Assembly (NCBI RefSeq): GCF_000585415.1
Contig: NZ_KK073876.1
Coordinates: 1,237,810-1,301,809 of the forward strand
Source of the DNA: Sphingomonas jaspsi DSM 18422
Lineage (GTDB): Bacteria > Pseudomonadota > Alphaproteobacteria > Sphingomonadales > Sphingomonadaceae
Length of the DNA: 64,000 nt
Direction of reading: 5' to 3'
Within the stretch, counting starts at the first letter, position 1; the number at the start of each line of letters is the position of its first letter. Below, piece after piece: positions 7,932-15,128 of the stretch. The notes under the pieces are model-generated. The model had not been told where the DNA came from. It worked only from the letters and a program-made list of their open reading frames with translations, and did no database searches. The translations under genes and the position numbers were made by a program.

Positions 7932-8828
7932 TCAGTTCGGCAATCGAATCGTTACCCGGTGCCCAATCAGACCGGATGGAACGTTGGTGGGCCAGCATTG
8001 GCGAATTCTGATGCCAATTTGCTCGTTGTCGCCGAAGTCGGAATTGACGTTTGCCGGACCTTCCGACCTGACATCAAACCCAACTTGAGGGGTCGCCCCT
8101 GAACCACCCAGACCCGACGATGTAAGGCAATCTGCCAACTCTGCCCGAAGCTCCTCGCTTTGCTGTTTAAAAGCGACCGCCTTTGCCATTTCGGCCGACT
8201 TTGCTTCAATTCGCATCTGGAGCTCGTCCGATGTGGCTGAGCATTGACCGAGAACGTCCTTGATTGCTCCCGATTGCTGAAGGTCGATAAATGCATCACC
8301 ACTTGCTGTTCGGATTGCCAGCCTCACTCGGTTAGCAAGGGCCATTCGGACAGCCAAAAGGCTGCCTTCGCCCGCCGTCATGTTCAAAGCTCTTGTATCA
8401 GCTAACCAATCGAGATCTCGGCCTACGTCTTTGGCTGTTATGCGAACTTGGTTGGGAAATCTCCGGTCGGTTTGTATCGTCGCTTGTTCGGGTGAAGCTT
8501 CATCCAATCGAATTTGCACGGCAGCACTTCGCCCGAAGACTCCAACGTCGTCAGTTCGGTCGGATAGGTCGAAGACATACTCCAAGGACTTTCCCGACAT
8601 GCAGCTGACCGAAACCTTAGCTCCGTTCAAAACACCGTTGGTTTCGACCCCTCTCTCGTCAGTTAAGCGGTCAACAATTTGGGTGAGTTTCCATTCCCCA
8701 TCGCTTTCGACGCCATCCGGTTGCCCTGCCATCGATTCCGTTGGCTTGACACTAGGTTCCTGCATCTCAGTTGGCTTTTGACAGGCGGTGGCGAGCAAAA
8801 GAACAAAGGCGAACGGAGCCAATTTCAT
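7932..8828 (-). CDS. Putative lipoprotein with TolA/TonB-C-like tail
   Basis: 298-residue protein starting MKLAPFAFVLLLATAC, a signal peptide with a lipobox (LLATAC, Cys about residue 16), so it should be lipid-anchored. I prefer the ATG at 8828 to the TTG at 8840. The middle is charged, with a helical stretch rich in Glu/Gln/Lys (about residues 200-235, possible coiled coil). The C-terminus, IGIRIRQCWPTNVPSG with a final beta strand VTIRLPN, resembles the end domain of TolA/TonB-type proteins (by-eye resemblance). Divergent from the XRE gene. Function unknown. Confidence 0.65.
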   Translation of the reverse strand: MKLAPFAFVLLLATACQKPTEMQEPSVKPTESMAGQPDGVESDGEWKLTQIVDRLTDERGVETNGVLNGAKVSVSCMSGKSLEYVFDLSDRTDDVGVFGRSAAVQIRLDEASPEQATIQTDRRFPNQVRITAKDVGRDLDWLADTRALNMTAGEGSLLAVRMALANRVRLAIRTASGDAFIDLQQSGAIKDVLGQCSATSDELQMRIEAKSAEMAKAVAFKQQSEELRAELADCLTSSGLGGSGATPQVGFDVRSEGPANVNSDFGDNEQIGIRIRQCWPTNVPSGLIGHRVTIRLPN

Positions 8829-8922
8829 CGCCACCCCCAAAGAAAGCCGGCAAAATATCCAGAAAATGCATATGTAGTTTCAGCATGTAGCTCAAGGCCA
8901 GTCGCTTTTGACTGGGGAGCAA

Positions 8923-9180
8923 ATGCCGAAGTCGATCTTCACCGATGCCAATCAGGTGGTGGTCGATGCTCTTGTTTCGGCCCGAAAGGCAGCAGGTCTT
9001 CGGCAGGAGGATCTGGCTAGTAAGCTGGGCAAAAACCAAAGCCTGATTAGCAGAATTGAAAGCGGTCAACGGCGCCTCGATGTCGTGGAGTTTTATGCTG
9101 TAGCCACGGCTATCGGGGCCGACCCGGTCGAATTGTACGGGAGCATCGTCAAATGCCTTCCCCAGAAGGTCGAGATTTAG
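8923..9180 (+). CDS. XRE-family helix-turn-helix transcriptional regulator
   Basis: 85-residue single-domain Cro/CI-type repressor. The HTH motif reads LRQEDLASKLGKNQSLISRIESGQR (about residues 25-49, written here across the two helices), followed by a short dimer-like tail LDVVEFYAVATAIGADP. I chose ATG 8923 with GGGGAG eight bases upstream; an in-frame TTG at 8908 is possible. It precedes the unknown gene at 9205 by 24 bp and is probably co-transcribed with it. It may regulate that gene and the divergent lipoprotein gene. Confidence 0.87.
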   Translation: MPKSIFTDANQVVVDALVSARKAAGLRQEDLASKLGKNQSLISRIESGQRRLDVVEFYAVATAIGADPVELYGSIVKCLPQKVEI

Positions 9181-9204
9181 GCGAGTTGAATCTATGATGG
9201 CGGA

Positions 9205-9960
9205 ATGAATGGCGACTGGACAGAAGATGCTCGGCTCCTGTTGGCAAGGGCCAAGCTTCATCTAGCGGAACTGCACAGAATCATTGGCGACACCGATCAC
9301 GAGCTGTTTTCGATCGATGAAACGAAGAACGAAAACGGTACTTACACCTATGCCGTTGTCGTCAATTCAGGTCGGCTAAAAATGGCTAAACCCGTGGCTG
9401 CTGACGTCGCCAACAATCTCGTCCATACCCTTGACCAGGCAGTGGGGGCACTTGCCCGACTTCGTGGCCACGATCGGAATCGAGATATCTATTTCCCTTG
9501 GTCGTTGGACGATGCCAATTTCCGAGCATCGCTAAATCGTCTCGAACCCTTCATCGGGACAGAAGCAGTCGACCATGTGCTTGAAGCGAGGGAACGTAAC
9601 CGAACCAGACTCCCTCATGCCCAAATGGTCAAGGAGGTTTCGAATTCCGGAAAGCATTGGTCGCTAATTCCTTCGAACGCTACAGTTCGGGCAGTTGCTG
9701 TTAATCGACCGGGGCAGGGACAGAAAATTTGGGACGTTAGGGATGACGACCTTGAGGACGGCCATTATCCGTTCTTGAATTCTGACGTTCCTATGACGGG
9801 AGTGCCGTTCCAATTGCTGGTTGGTATTCGATTTTCCGGGGTCGACCCGCTTGTGGCAGCTAGTCCCGATATGATTTTCGATCAGACGTTGCACTTTGTT
9901 GAAGACATGGTCGTAACCCTTTGTGGACCGGACGTTGGCCAAGACGAATTGGGTCTCTAA
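9205..9960 (+). CDS. Unknown island protein downstream of XRE regulator
   Basis: 251 residues, soluble, no signal peptide or membrane segment. The N-terminal part (LLLARAKLHLAELHRIIGD) is helical, followed by a strand-rich region with a KNENGTYTYAVVVNSG hairpin. Then comes a helical segment LVHTLDQAVGALARLRGHDRN and an acidic C-terminus. I do not recognise the family. It sits directly after an XRE regulator inside a mobile island, which fits an accessory or defence-type pair, but nothing in the sequence proves that. Confidence 0.6.
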   Translation: MNGDWTEDARLLLARAKLHLAELHRIIGDTDHELFSIDETKNENGTYTYAVVVNSGRLKMAKPVAADVANNLVHTLDQAVGALARLRGHDRNRDIYFPWSLDDANFRASLNRLEPFIGTEAVDHVLEARERNRTRLPHAQMVKEVSNSGKHWSLIPSNATVRAVAVNRPGQGQKIWDVRDDDLEDGHYPFLNSDVPMTGVPFQLLVGIRFSGVDPLVAASPDMIFDQTLHFVEDMVVTLCGPDVGQDELGL

Positions 9961-10067
9961 CTTTAGGCAATTCTCAGCCAAGGCCTTCGGGCGACGCCCG
10001 CAAAGCTGGAAGGGAATTTAGGGTCGGGAACGTTGTCGAGAAGGGGACTCAGTCGGCCACGGCATCT

Positions 10068-10553
10068 CTAGAAGCTGATCGTTTCGACCAATAGCGCTTC
10101 GGTTCCGTCTTTCAGGATGTAGTTGACCCAAGGGCCAACGATGGGCTCGATTTTGACATCCGGCATAGCCCATTCACAATGCTGCCACTGATCCCGGATC
10201 ATCTTGTCCATATCGACTGGGTCGATGTGGTCAGGGCATCGAATGGCTCCATGCAGATGAAGGCGTTTGGTTTGGCCGTCACCTTCAAGGCTGGCGAAGC
10301 CCGGAATCAGCTTTCCATGTCGCCGATAGGCATGGGGGAACGCTTGTTTGCTCAACCGACGAACGAGCTGGATGAACGCTTTGCCATATTGGACTTCGTC
10401 GCCTTGCACCCAAGCTAGGTCCTTCCCGTTGAACGTGCTGATCCTTTGCTTCAACGTCATAGTCATTGCTAGGTTGGGTTCGATCCTCCCTAGCCAATTG
10501 GCAGTCACATGTCGGTTAAACTGTCGGTTTGAATTAAGTCTGATTGTGTTCAT
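10068..10553 (-). CDS. HUH-superfamily Rep-like endonuclease (rolling-circle type)
   Basis: 161-residue protein with the two hallmarks of HUH nicking enzymes: a metal-binding H-hydrophobic-H motif in RLHLHGAI (His99 and His101) and a downstream YxxK motif in WVNYILKDG (Tyr145, Lys148). The spacing of about 44 residues fits small Rep proteins. It would nick one DNA strand through a 5'-phosphotyrosine link to start rolling-circle replication or transfer. It has no helicase domain. The 194-bp gap upstream contains a perfect 10-bp inverted repeat that could be part of an origin. Motif evidence is good; actual activity is inference. Confidence 0.72.
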   Translation of the reverse strand: MNTIRLNSNRQFNRHVTANWLGRIEPNLAMTMTLKQRISTFNGKDLAWVQGDEVQYGKAFIQLVRRLSKQAFPHAYRRHGKLIPGFASLEGDGQTKRLHLHGAIRCPDHIDPVDMDKMIRDQWQHCEWAMPDVKIEPIVGPWVNYILKDGTEALLVETISF

Positions 10554-10622
10554 GGAATATTTATCGGTTGATCGACAGCAGAAATGCTGACGAAATAAGA
10601 GTCATTATTAAATCGTGATTTC

Positions 10623-10699
10623 CAAATGAGTCCGTCCAACCTGTTGAAACTGGTTGTGGAATTACTGGACCAATTCGGCCTTTAGGCCAGACTCATTTG
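10623..10699. repeat. Perfect 10-bp inverted repeat upstream of rep-like and second recombinase genes
   Basis: CAAATGAGTC (10623-10632) and its exact complement GACTCATTTG (10690-10699) enclose 57 bp. A nested GGCC-TTTA-GGCC hairpin lies at 10677-10688. It lies between the divergent HUH gene and recombinase gene, so it could be an origin (nick site in a hairpin), a recombination site or a shared operator. Confidence 0.5.
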
Positions 10700-10747
10700 A
10701 AATTATATTTGGTGGCGATTTTCCTAATAACCGCAAGGGGATTCTTG

Positions 10748-11332
10748 ATGGCTGGAAAGCAGGCCAAATTGCTGACGCTCGCCCAAGTTCGGTTGGTCGA
10801 AGCCCACCTGACGACGACCCGGCATCCCGATCGAAATCGGGTCATCTTCCTTCTGTCGCTGAGGGCCGGATTACGTGCGAAGGAAATCGCTGGACTCACG
10901 TGGGGCATGGTCACCGATGCCGAAGGTCGGCTCGGCGATGTCATCCGGTTACCCGACGCTGTCGCCAAAGCCGGGTCGGGAGGAGCATTGCCAATGGCCA
11001 AGGACCTCCGACTCGCCCTAGGCCGATTGTGGGAATCGGCGAAATTACCGCAAGCGGATTTTCACGTCGTTAGGACGGAGCGATCGACCAAGACCTCGGC
11101 CCAAGCGATCATCAACATGTTCCGGGGCTGGTATCGGGCCCTTGGGTATGAGGGCTGCTCGAGCCATTCGGGACGACGAACCTTCATCACAATGACGGCA
11201 AGGAATATTGGTCGCTTCGGAGGCAGCCTTCGGGACGTACAAGCCTTGGCCCGCCATCGGTCCCTGGCCATGACTCAGCGGTATATCGAGATCGACAGCC
11301 GAGCGATGATCAGGGTGGTAGATGGCTGGTAG
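10748..11332 (+). CDS. Short tyrosine recombinase (catalytic domain only)
   Basis: 194-residue recombinase starting MAGKQAKLLTLAQV, with AAGGGG seven bases upstream of the chosen ATG at 10748. The catalytic Arg is in LRAGLRAKEIAGLTW (about residue 38), box II is SSHSGRRTFIT (His, Arg-Arg, about residues 137-147), and the last motif LARHRSLAMTQRYIE carries His and the nucleophile Tyr (about residue 180). The separate N-terminal core-binding domain of larger integrases is missing. It is the second recombinase of the island and sits next to the HUH gene, so it may resolve multimers or belong to an older element. Confidence 0.85.
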   Translation: MAGKQAKLLTLAQVRLVEAHLTTTRHPDRNRVIFLLSLRAGLRAKEIAGLTWGMVTDAEGRLGDVIRLPDAVAKAGSGGALPMAKDLRLALGRLWESAKLPQADFHVVRTERSTKTSAQAIINMFRGWYRALGYEGCSSHSGRRTFITMTARNIGRFGGSLRDVQALARHRSLAMTQRYIEIDSRAMIRVVDGW

Positions 11333-11358
11333 GGCGAAATCTTGATGATAAGGTCCGT

Positions 11359-12240
11359 TCATTCGGCGCTAGGCAGTTCGGTCGCTTCGCTTGCGGCGAT
11401 TTGGTCGAGGCGAGCTTCAACTAGATCGTCGATGTCGGTCATCATGGTTGACCTCATCACTTGGCCTAAATGCATCATCGCAGCCACCTCGATCCTCGGC
11501 TGGCTACCAAGGACAATCCGACCCTCATTGTTGATTATCGGGCCGGCATACAGAATGCCGAGGAAGAAGAAGCGCCCTTTGCCCATCATGTAGGTGTTGG
11601 TTTTTCGGTCGACGAAGCCGTTGGCATTGTACATGAAAACTGGAGAGCCGGATGAACCCGGAAAGCAGGCCATATCGACGAGGAACTCGTCCCGTCCTTC
11701 ATAGCGTTTGGATAGTGGGGTGGCGGTCGTTCCTCGCCGGACGATCGGCAAGTTGTTGGCTTGGTCATAGATGCCCCGTGGGCAGCCGATCATCAGCACC
11801 TCCTCAAAGGCATCGAAAAGCGACCAATCCTCCTCCGAGGGAATGGCTGCTGCAGCAATGGATTGAATGAATAGTGGTGTGCCTGCACCCACGGCCTCGT
11901 TTATGATCGCAGTGAAATTCAGGCCCACCAGGTCGATCGCTGGATTGGGATGGGGAAAGACGTCTACGGTCGACAGTTCAATTCGGCAGTTCGCAAATTG
12001 TCCTGACGGCTTATCCGACGTGCTAGCGTCGGCCATATGGACGATGACGACTAAGGAATCAGCCCCTTCAAGGACATGCTTGTTCGTTACGAGAAGGAAC
12101 ATGCTTCGATCATTCACCGCTCTGCTCTGCCAAAAGAACCCGGTGCCCGAACCAACGGCACTGCCCTGCCGGACGGTGTTAATTTTGACGGTGCAGTAAA
12201 GCATCCGCTCGGCGAGCGTCATCTCAAGGACTTCGGTCAT
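11359..12240 (-). CDS. Trypsin-like serine protease (S1/PA clan), cytoplasmic
   Basis: 293-residue protein with the catalytic triad of trypsin-like peptidases: His in LLVTNKHVLEG (about residue 54), Asp in NPAIDLVGLNF (about residue 103), Ser in FPGSSGSPVF (about residue 197). It has no signal peptide and no PDZ domain, unlike periplasmic DegP/HtrA proteases, so it should act inside the cell. It lies 30 bp downstream of the RecB-like nuclease gene on the same strand and is probably in one operon with it. Cytoplasmic trypsin-like proteases next to nucleases occur in bacterial conflict systems (general knowledge); that role here is inference. Confidence 0.82.
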   Translation of the reverse strand: MTEVLEMTLAERMLYCTVKINTVRQGSAVGSGTGFFWQSRAVNDRSMFLLVTNKHVLEGADSLVVIVHMADASTSDKPSGQFANCRIELSTVDVFPHPNPAIDLVGLNFTAIINEAVGAGTPLFIQSIAAAAIPSEEDWSLFDAFEEVLMIGCPRGIYDQANNLPIVRRGTTATPLSKRYEGRDEFLVDMACFPGSSGSPVFMYNANGFVDRKTNTYMMGKGRFFFLGILYAGPIINNEGRIVLGSQPRIEVAAMMHLGQVMRSTMMTDIDDLVEARLDQIAASEATELPSAE

Positions 12241-12270
12241 AATTGGCCTCGGTATGGTGGAAATTAATAG

Positions 12271-13755
12271 TCAAACAGCCAATCGGCGAATGCCGTCGAG
12301 GAGCACTGCCGTGGCTCGGCAATCGTCCTCGTTGTAATCAAGAATTCGCTGTTTGATGGCATGATCGCCAGATTCAACAAATCGCTGGTACCATTCAATC
12401 GAGGCCGCTCCAGACGGATCGGTGTCACGCCATGCAAACCCGAGAAACTTGGCCAGAGTTTTGATGGAATGGTCGTTCGTCGGCCATTCGGTCGCCCGAA
12501 AGACGACGTCAAAATAAAGGTCGACCGATCGAGGTGGTGTGAAAAGCGCTTCGACATCGTCGGCTGAACAGACATCGGGATAACGTGCACAAAGCTTTCG
12601 GTACATGGTCCGTTCGTATTTCGAATAGTAATAAACGGCAGCATCTGGACGGTCTTTCAGCCATGCCATTGCATTTCTGAAAGCCTCTCGCTCACCTTCA
12701 GCGTCGTTAGTTTCAGCGAAAAAGGCAGTGAAGGTTTCAGTGGCCGGGTCCTGATTTCGACGCTCCACAAAGCCGTGAAGGTAGACGATGTCATTCATAG
12801 GGTCGGCTTCAATGTCGAAGAAGATTTCGAGCTCGACAGGCGGTAACTCTACAACATCTCGAAGGAATGGAGCTGCTCCACTTTCGGTCAGAAGTCTTGC
12901 TCGTCGGTGGAACAATCGGAGCCTGTCGGCACCCAACCTTGGGATGCTGGTCTTAGACCCATCTATGAACGCCTCCGGGTCACAAGCTGCAAAATCGGAG
13001 AGGGAGGTCAGATGATCGCTCATGCCGTCCCGTAGAGCCCGACCGAGGTAGGGGATCAGAGTCAGATCCCCGGCAGCTGTTAGTTCACCCCTGCAGAAGC
13101 TGTACCAATGGCAAAGCTTACAAGCCGATGCCAAAGCCCCACGGGTTGGACTTCCGCCTAGAATTGCTCTCACCGATCCCAAGGCACCGACGTAAACGTC
13201 CCACCAAGTCTCGGTCGTCCTGCTGTGACGGGGACTGTCCAAATCGTAGGGGACGTGGTCACCCTTTACGTCCCAGATTTCAGCATGGTGGCCGATGCCG
13301 AAGCCGAGTTGAAGGAGGATGTCGGTGTAAAGGGCAACTTGGACAGCATAGTGAGGTTTCAGCTTGCCGTCGTCTTCGTCAGGGTCCCCTTCTTCGCCAC
13401 GGCCCGATTTGATGTCGGCTGCTATATATCCCCCGTCTCGCTTGATCAGCAGGTCGGGTTCGCCCAGCAAATCGCCAGCAGCAATTCGACCGCCATATAT
13501 GAGCGGAATTCCATTCTTCATGGCTGAAATGGTCGCTGCTTCCCGGTCCGATGGGGGTAGCTCCCGGACAGAAACGAATTCACCTTCCTTTAGTCGTCCA
13601 ACTACCTCGGCCTCGTAGGACGTGCCTCGCTCCCAAAGCAGTTGGACGAATGGGCTGATTTCATCCCGATCAGACGGATCACCAAATTGGTCGAGGTGAA
13701 CTCGATGAGAGCAAGCTACAAGGTCGTAAAGATGTGCTGCAGTTACTATCGGCAT
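12271..13755 (-). CDS. TM0106-type RecB-like nuclease with RNase H-fold domain
   Basis: 494 residues, start ATG 13755 behind GGGGAG. The N-terminal PD-(D/E)xK nuclease domain has GEPDLLIK and YIAADIKSG (D...DxK, about residues 105-125). Cysteines at CSHRV near the N-terminus and CKLCHWYSFC (about residues 213-222) look like the four ligands of an iron-sulfur cluster. The C-terminal half resembles a DEDD exonuclease fold: FFDIEADP (DxE, about residue 315) and YNEDDCRAT near the end (about residue 480). This layout is that of TM0106-family proteins. It is probably the first gene of an operon with the protease. Confidence 0.85.
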   Translation of the reverse strand: MPIVTAAHLYDLVACSHRVHLDQFGDPSDRDEISPFVQLLWERGTSYEAEVVGRLKEGEFVSVRELPPSDREAATISAMKNGIPLIYGGRIAAGDLLGEPDLLIKRDGGYIAADIKSGRGEEGDPDEDDGKLKPHYAVQVALYTDILLQLGFGIGHHAEIWDVKGDHVPYDLDSPRHSRTTETWWDVYVGALGSVRAILGGSPTRGALASACKLCHWYSFCRGELTAAGDLTLIPYLGRALRDGMSDHLTSLSDFAACDPEAFIDGSKTSIPRLGADRLRLFHRRARLLTESGAAPFLRDVVELPPVELEIFFDIEADPMNDIVYLHGFVERRNQDPATETFTAFFAETNDAEGEREAFRNAMAWLKDRPDAAVYYYSKYERTMYRKLCARYPDVCSADDVEALFTPPRSVDLYFDVVFRATEWPTNDHSIKTLAKFLGFAWRDTDPSGAASIEWYQRFVESGDHAIKQRILDYNEDDCRATAVLLDGIRRLAV

Positions 13756-13841
13756 GCTCGCTCCCCAGAACATTGGACGTTATAGTCGCATCTGACCGAG
13801 CGATGTCAGAATTAGCCCGATAATTTGGAGGCAAGCAAGTC

Positions 13842-14150
13842 ATGAGAATTATGAAGGCGATGGTTGCCATCGCCGAACAAGGCCTTTGCGAAATGGACGT
13901 CATTGAACACGACGGGGAACATTGGCTCGTGCCGGAATGGCTCCAGCACACAAAGGAAGGCTGGATGACCCCAATCCGAATCATTCGATTGATTGGGCTT
14001 CAGCATCAGCGAGGAACAGTTTGGGGTGATTTTCTCGTCAATGACCCCATTCCCGAAGCCGTGATTGAAGGTCGTCTGCCGAAAGGTCCAAGTCGATATA
14101 CGGTTGTGGAGCGCCCTGATATTCGGGTGCCGACAGGTGGGGTCCAATAG
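13842..14150 (+). CDS. Small unknown island protein
   Basis: 102 residues. The composition (HDGEHWLVPEWLQHTKEGWMTPIRIIRL) suggests a small folded soluble protein with no membrane segment or recognised domain. It is the last gene before attR, divergent from the nuclease-protease pair with an 86-bp gap. No function can be read from sequence. Confidence 0.5.
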   Translation: MRIMKAMVAIAEQGLCEMDVIEHDGEHWLVPEWLQHTKEGWMTPIRIIRLIGLQHQRGTVWGDFLVNDPIPEAVIEGRLPKGPSRYTVVERPDIRVPTGGVQ

Positions 14151-14217
14151 GTTCAGAGCGCTATAATCGGCTCAATAGACGATCTGAAAATCAAGCTTTA
14201 TCAACGATCTGACCAAG

Positions 14218-14256
14218 TTACAAAACCGCTGCACTACCACTGTGCTAAGCCGGCGC
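14218..14256. repeat. attR: right copy of 39-bp direct repeat (5' fragment of tRNA-Thr)
   Basis: Identical to 6165-6203. It holds only the 5' half of the tRNA (acceptor 5' strand, D-arm, 5' side of the anticodon arm), so it cannot make a tRNA. The host flank resumes at 14257, 18 bp before the DUF429-like gene ends. Confidence 0.93.
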
Positions 14257-14273
14257 GCCGCCCGCCCTTTGCG

Positions 14274-15128
14274 TCAAGTGACGCCGAACGTCCAGCCCTC
14301 GGTTCGCGCGACGTGCGGGGTAAGGCCCGGCGGATCGAAGGCGGCCGGGTCGTCGAGCGCGCGCAGCATCCCCGCCGCCGTCACCAGCGCATCCGTCTCA
14401 TGATCGCTTAGCCAGCGGCTCGCTGCCATCGCCGGAACGTCGAACGCCGCCAGCGCCTGGTTGAGCGAGTCGAGGTCGCGGAGCTTGCGGCCTGAAAGCC
14501 CCGCGCGGCGGATGAAGGCGCGGCCGTAAATCTCGACGATCGCGCTGCGGCCCGGCTCAGCCGGGTCGAACGGCCACACCGGGACGTGCGCCGCCGCGCG
14601 GTGGAGCAGGCGCATGCCCGCGAAGCTCGCCTTGGCGACCTGCGCTGCACCGATGGCGTCATAGACCGTCGCCGCCTTGCCCCCGCCGCCGGCGTTGAAG
14701 CGCTGCTCGCACTGGCGAAAATGCATGTAGTCCGCCTTCCGCCCGTCGGCCGCGCCGAAGTAGAAATGGCGGCGGTGTGCTCGCTCGAGGAAGCTCGCCG
14801 CGCCCAGGTCCTCGTCGTCGCTCAGCGCGTCGACATAGGCCCAGAAGGCCTTGGCCTCGCCCGGCACGCCATGTTCGCCCGGAAGGTAGGCGCCCCGCTC
14901 CGCGAAGGGCGGGGCGAAGCTGAAGTCGAACCCGAACAGGGTGGGCTCGCGGGCCGCTTCCCCGACCAGCCAGTCGAGCACCGCCTGCCGCGACCAGACA
15001 TGCCCTTCACGCACAAGGCGCGGGGGGTTGCCCTCCCGCGCCTCGGCAATGGCGATGCCCTTGTGACGGCTGCCCTTGGCCCCCGACCAGTCGATCGCGA
15101 CCGTGCGGGTGAACCCTTGGCGGCTCAC
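14274..15128 (-). CDS. DUF429-like (RNase H-fold) protein
   Basis: 284 residues starting MSRQGFTRTVAIDWSGAKGS. The N-terminal AIDWSGAK strand with an acidic residue is the hallmark of the DUF429 ribonuclease-H-like fold, and the C-terminal SDHETDALVTAAGML contains a second acidic pair (HETDA, about residues 246-250), as in that family. Function is uncharacterised. Its start overlaps the end of the mechanosensitive-channel gene by 4 bp. It ends 18 bp from attR, so before island insertion it lay directly upstream of tRNA-Thr on the same strand. Confidence 0.7.
   Translation of the reverse strand: MSRQGFTRTVAIDWSGAKGSRHKGIAIAEAREGNPPRLVREGHVWSRQAVLDWLVGEAAREPTLFGFDFSFAPPFAERGAYLPGEHGVPGEAKAFWAYVDALSDDEDLGAASFLERAHRRHFYFGAADGRKADYMHFRQCEQRFNAGGGGKAATVYDAIGAAQVAKASFAGMRLLHRAAAHVPVWPFDPAEPGRSAIVEIYGRAFIRRAGLSGRKLRDLDSLNQALAAFDVPAMAASRWLSDHETDALVTAAGMLRALDDPAAFDPPGLTPHVARTEGWTFGVT

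Larger units (their letters stand above)
6165..14256. mobile_element. 8.05-kb integrated island in tRNA-Thr (attL 6165-6203, attR 14218-14256)
   Basis: Two perfect 39-bp direct repeats bound a lower-GC segment whose first gene is a tyrosine integrase. The cargo is foreign-looking: integrase, lipoprotein, XRE regulator, unknown gene, HUH Rep-like protein, second recombinase, trypsin-like protease, RecB-like nuclease and a small unknown protein. Base composition is visibly more A/T-rich than either flank. Unlike the usual arrangement, the duplicated tRNA part is the 5' half, so the host keeps its own 3' half and the sequence upstream of the functional tRNA gene comes from the island. The repeat ends and the integrase together make the assignment strong. 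Confidence 0.92.

Noticed and set aside
9985..10005. CGGGCG-A-CGCCCG palindrome after the unknown island gene
   Set aside because: Stem is short and no T-run follows; too weak to call a terminator.
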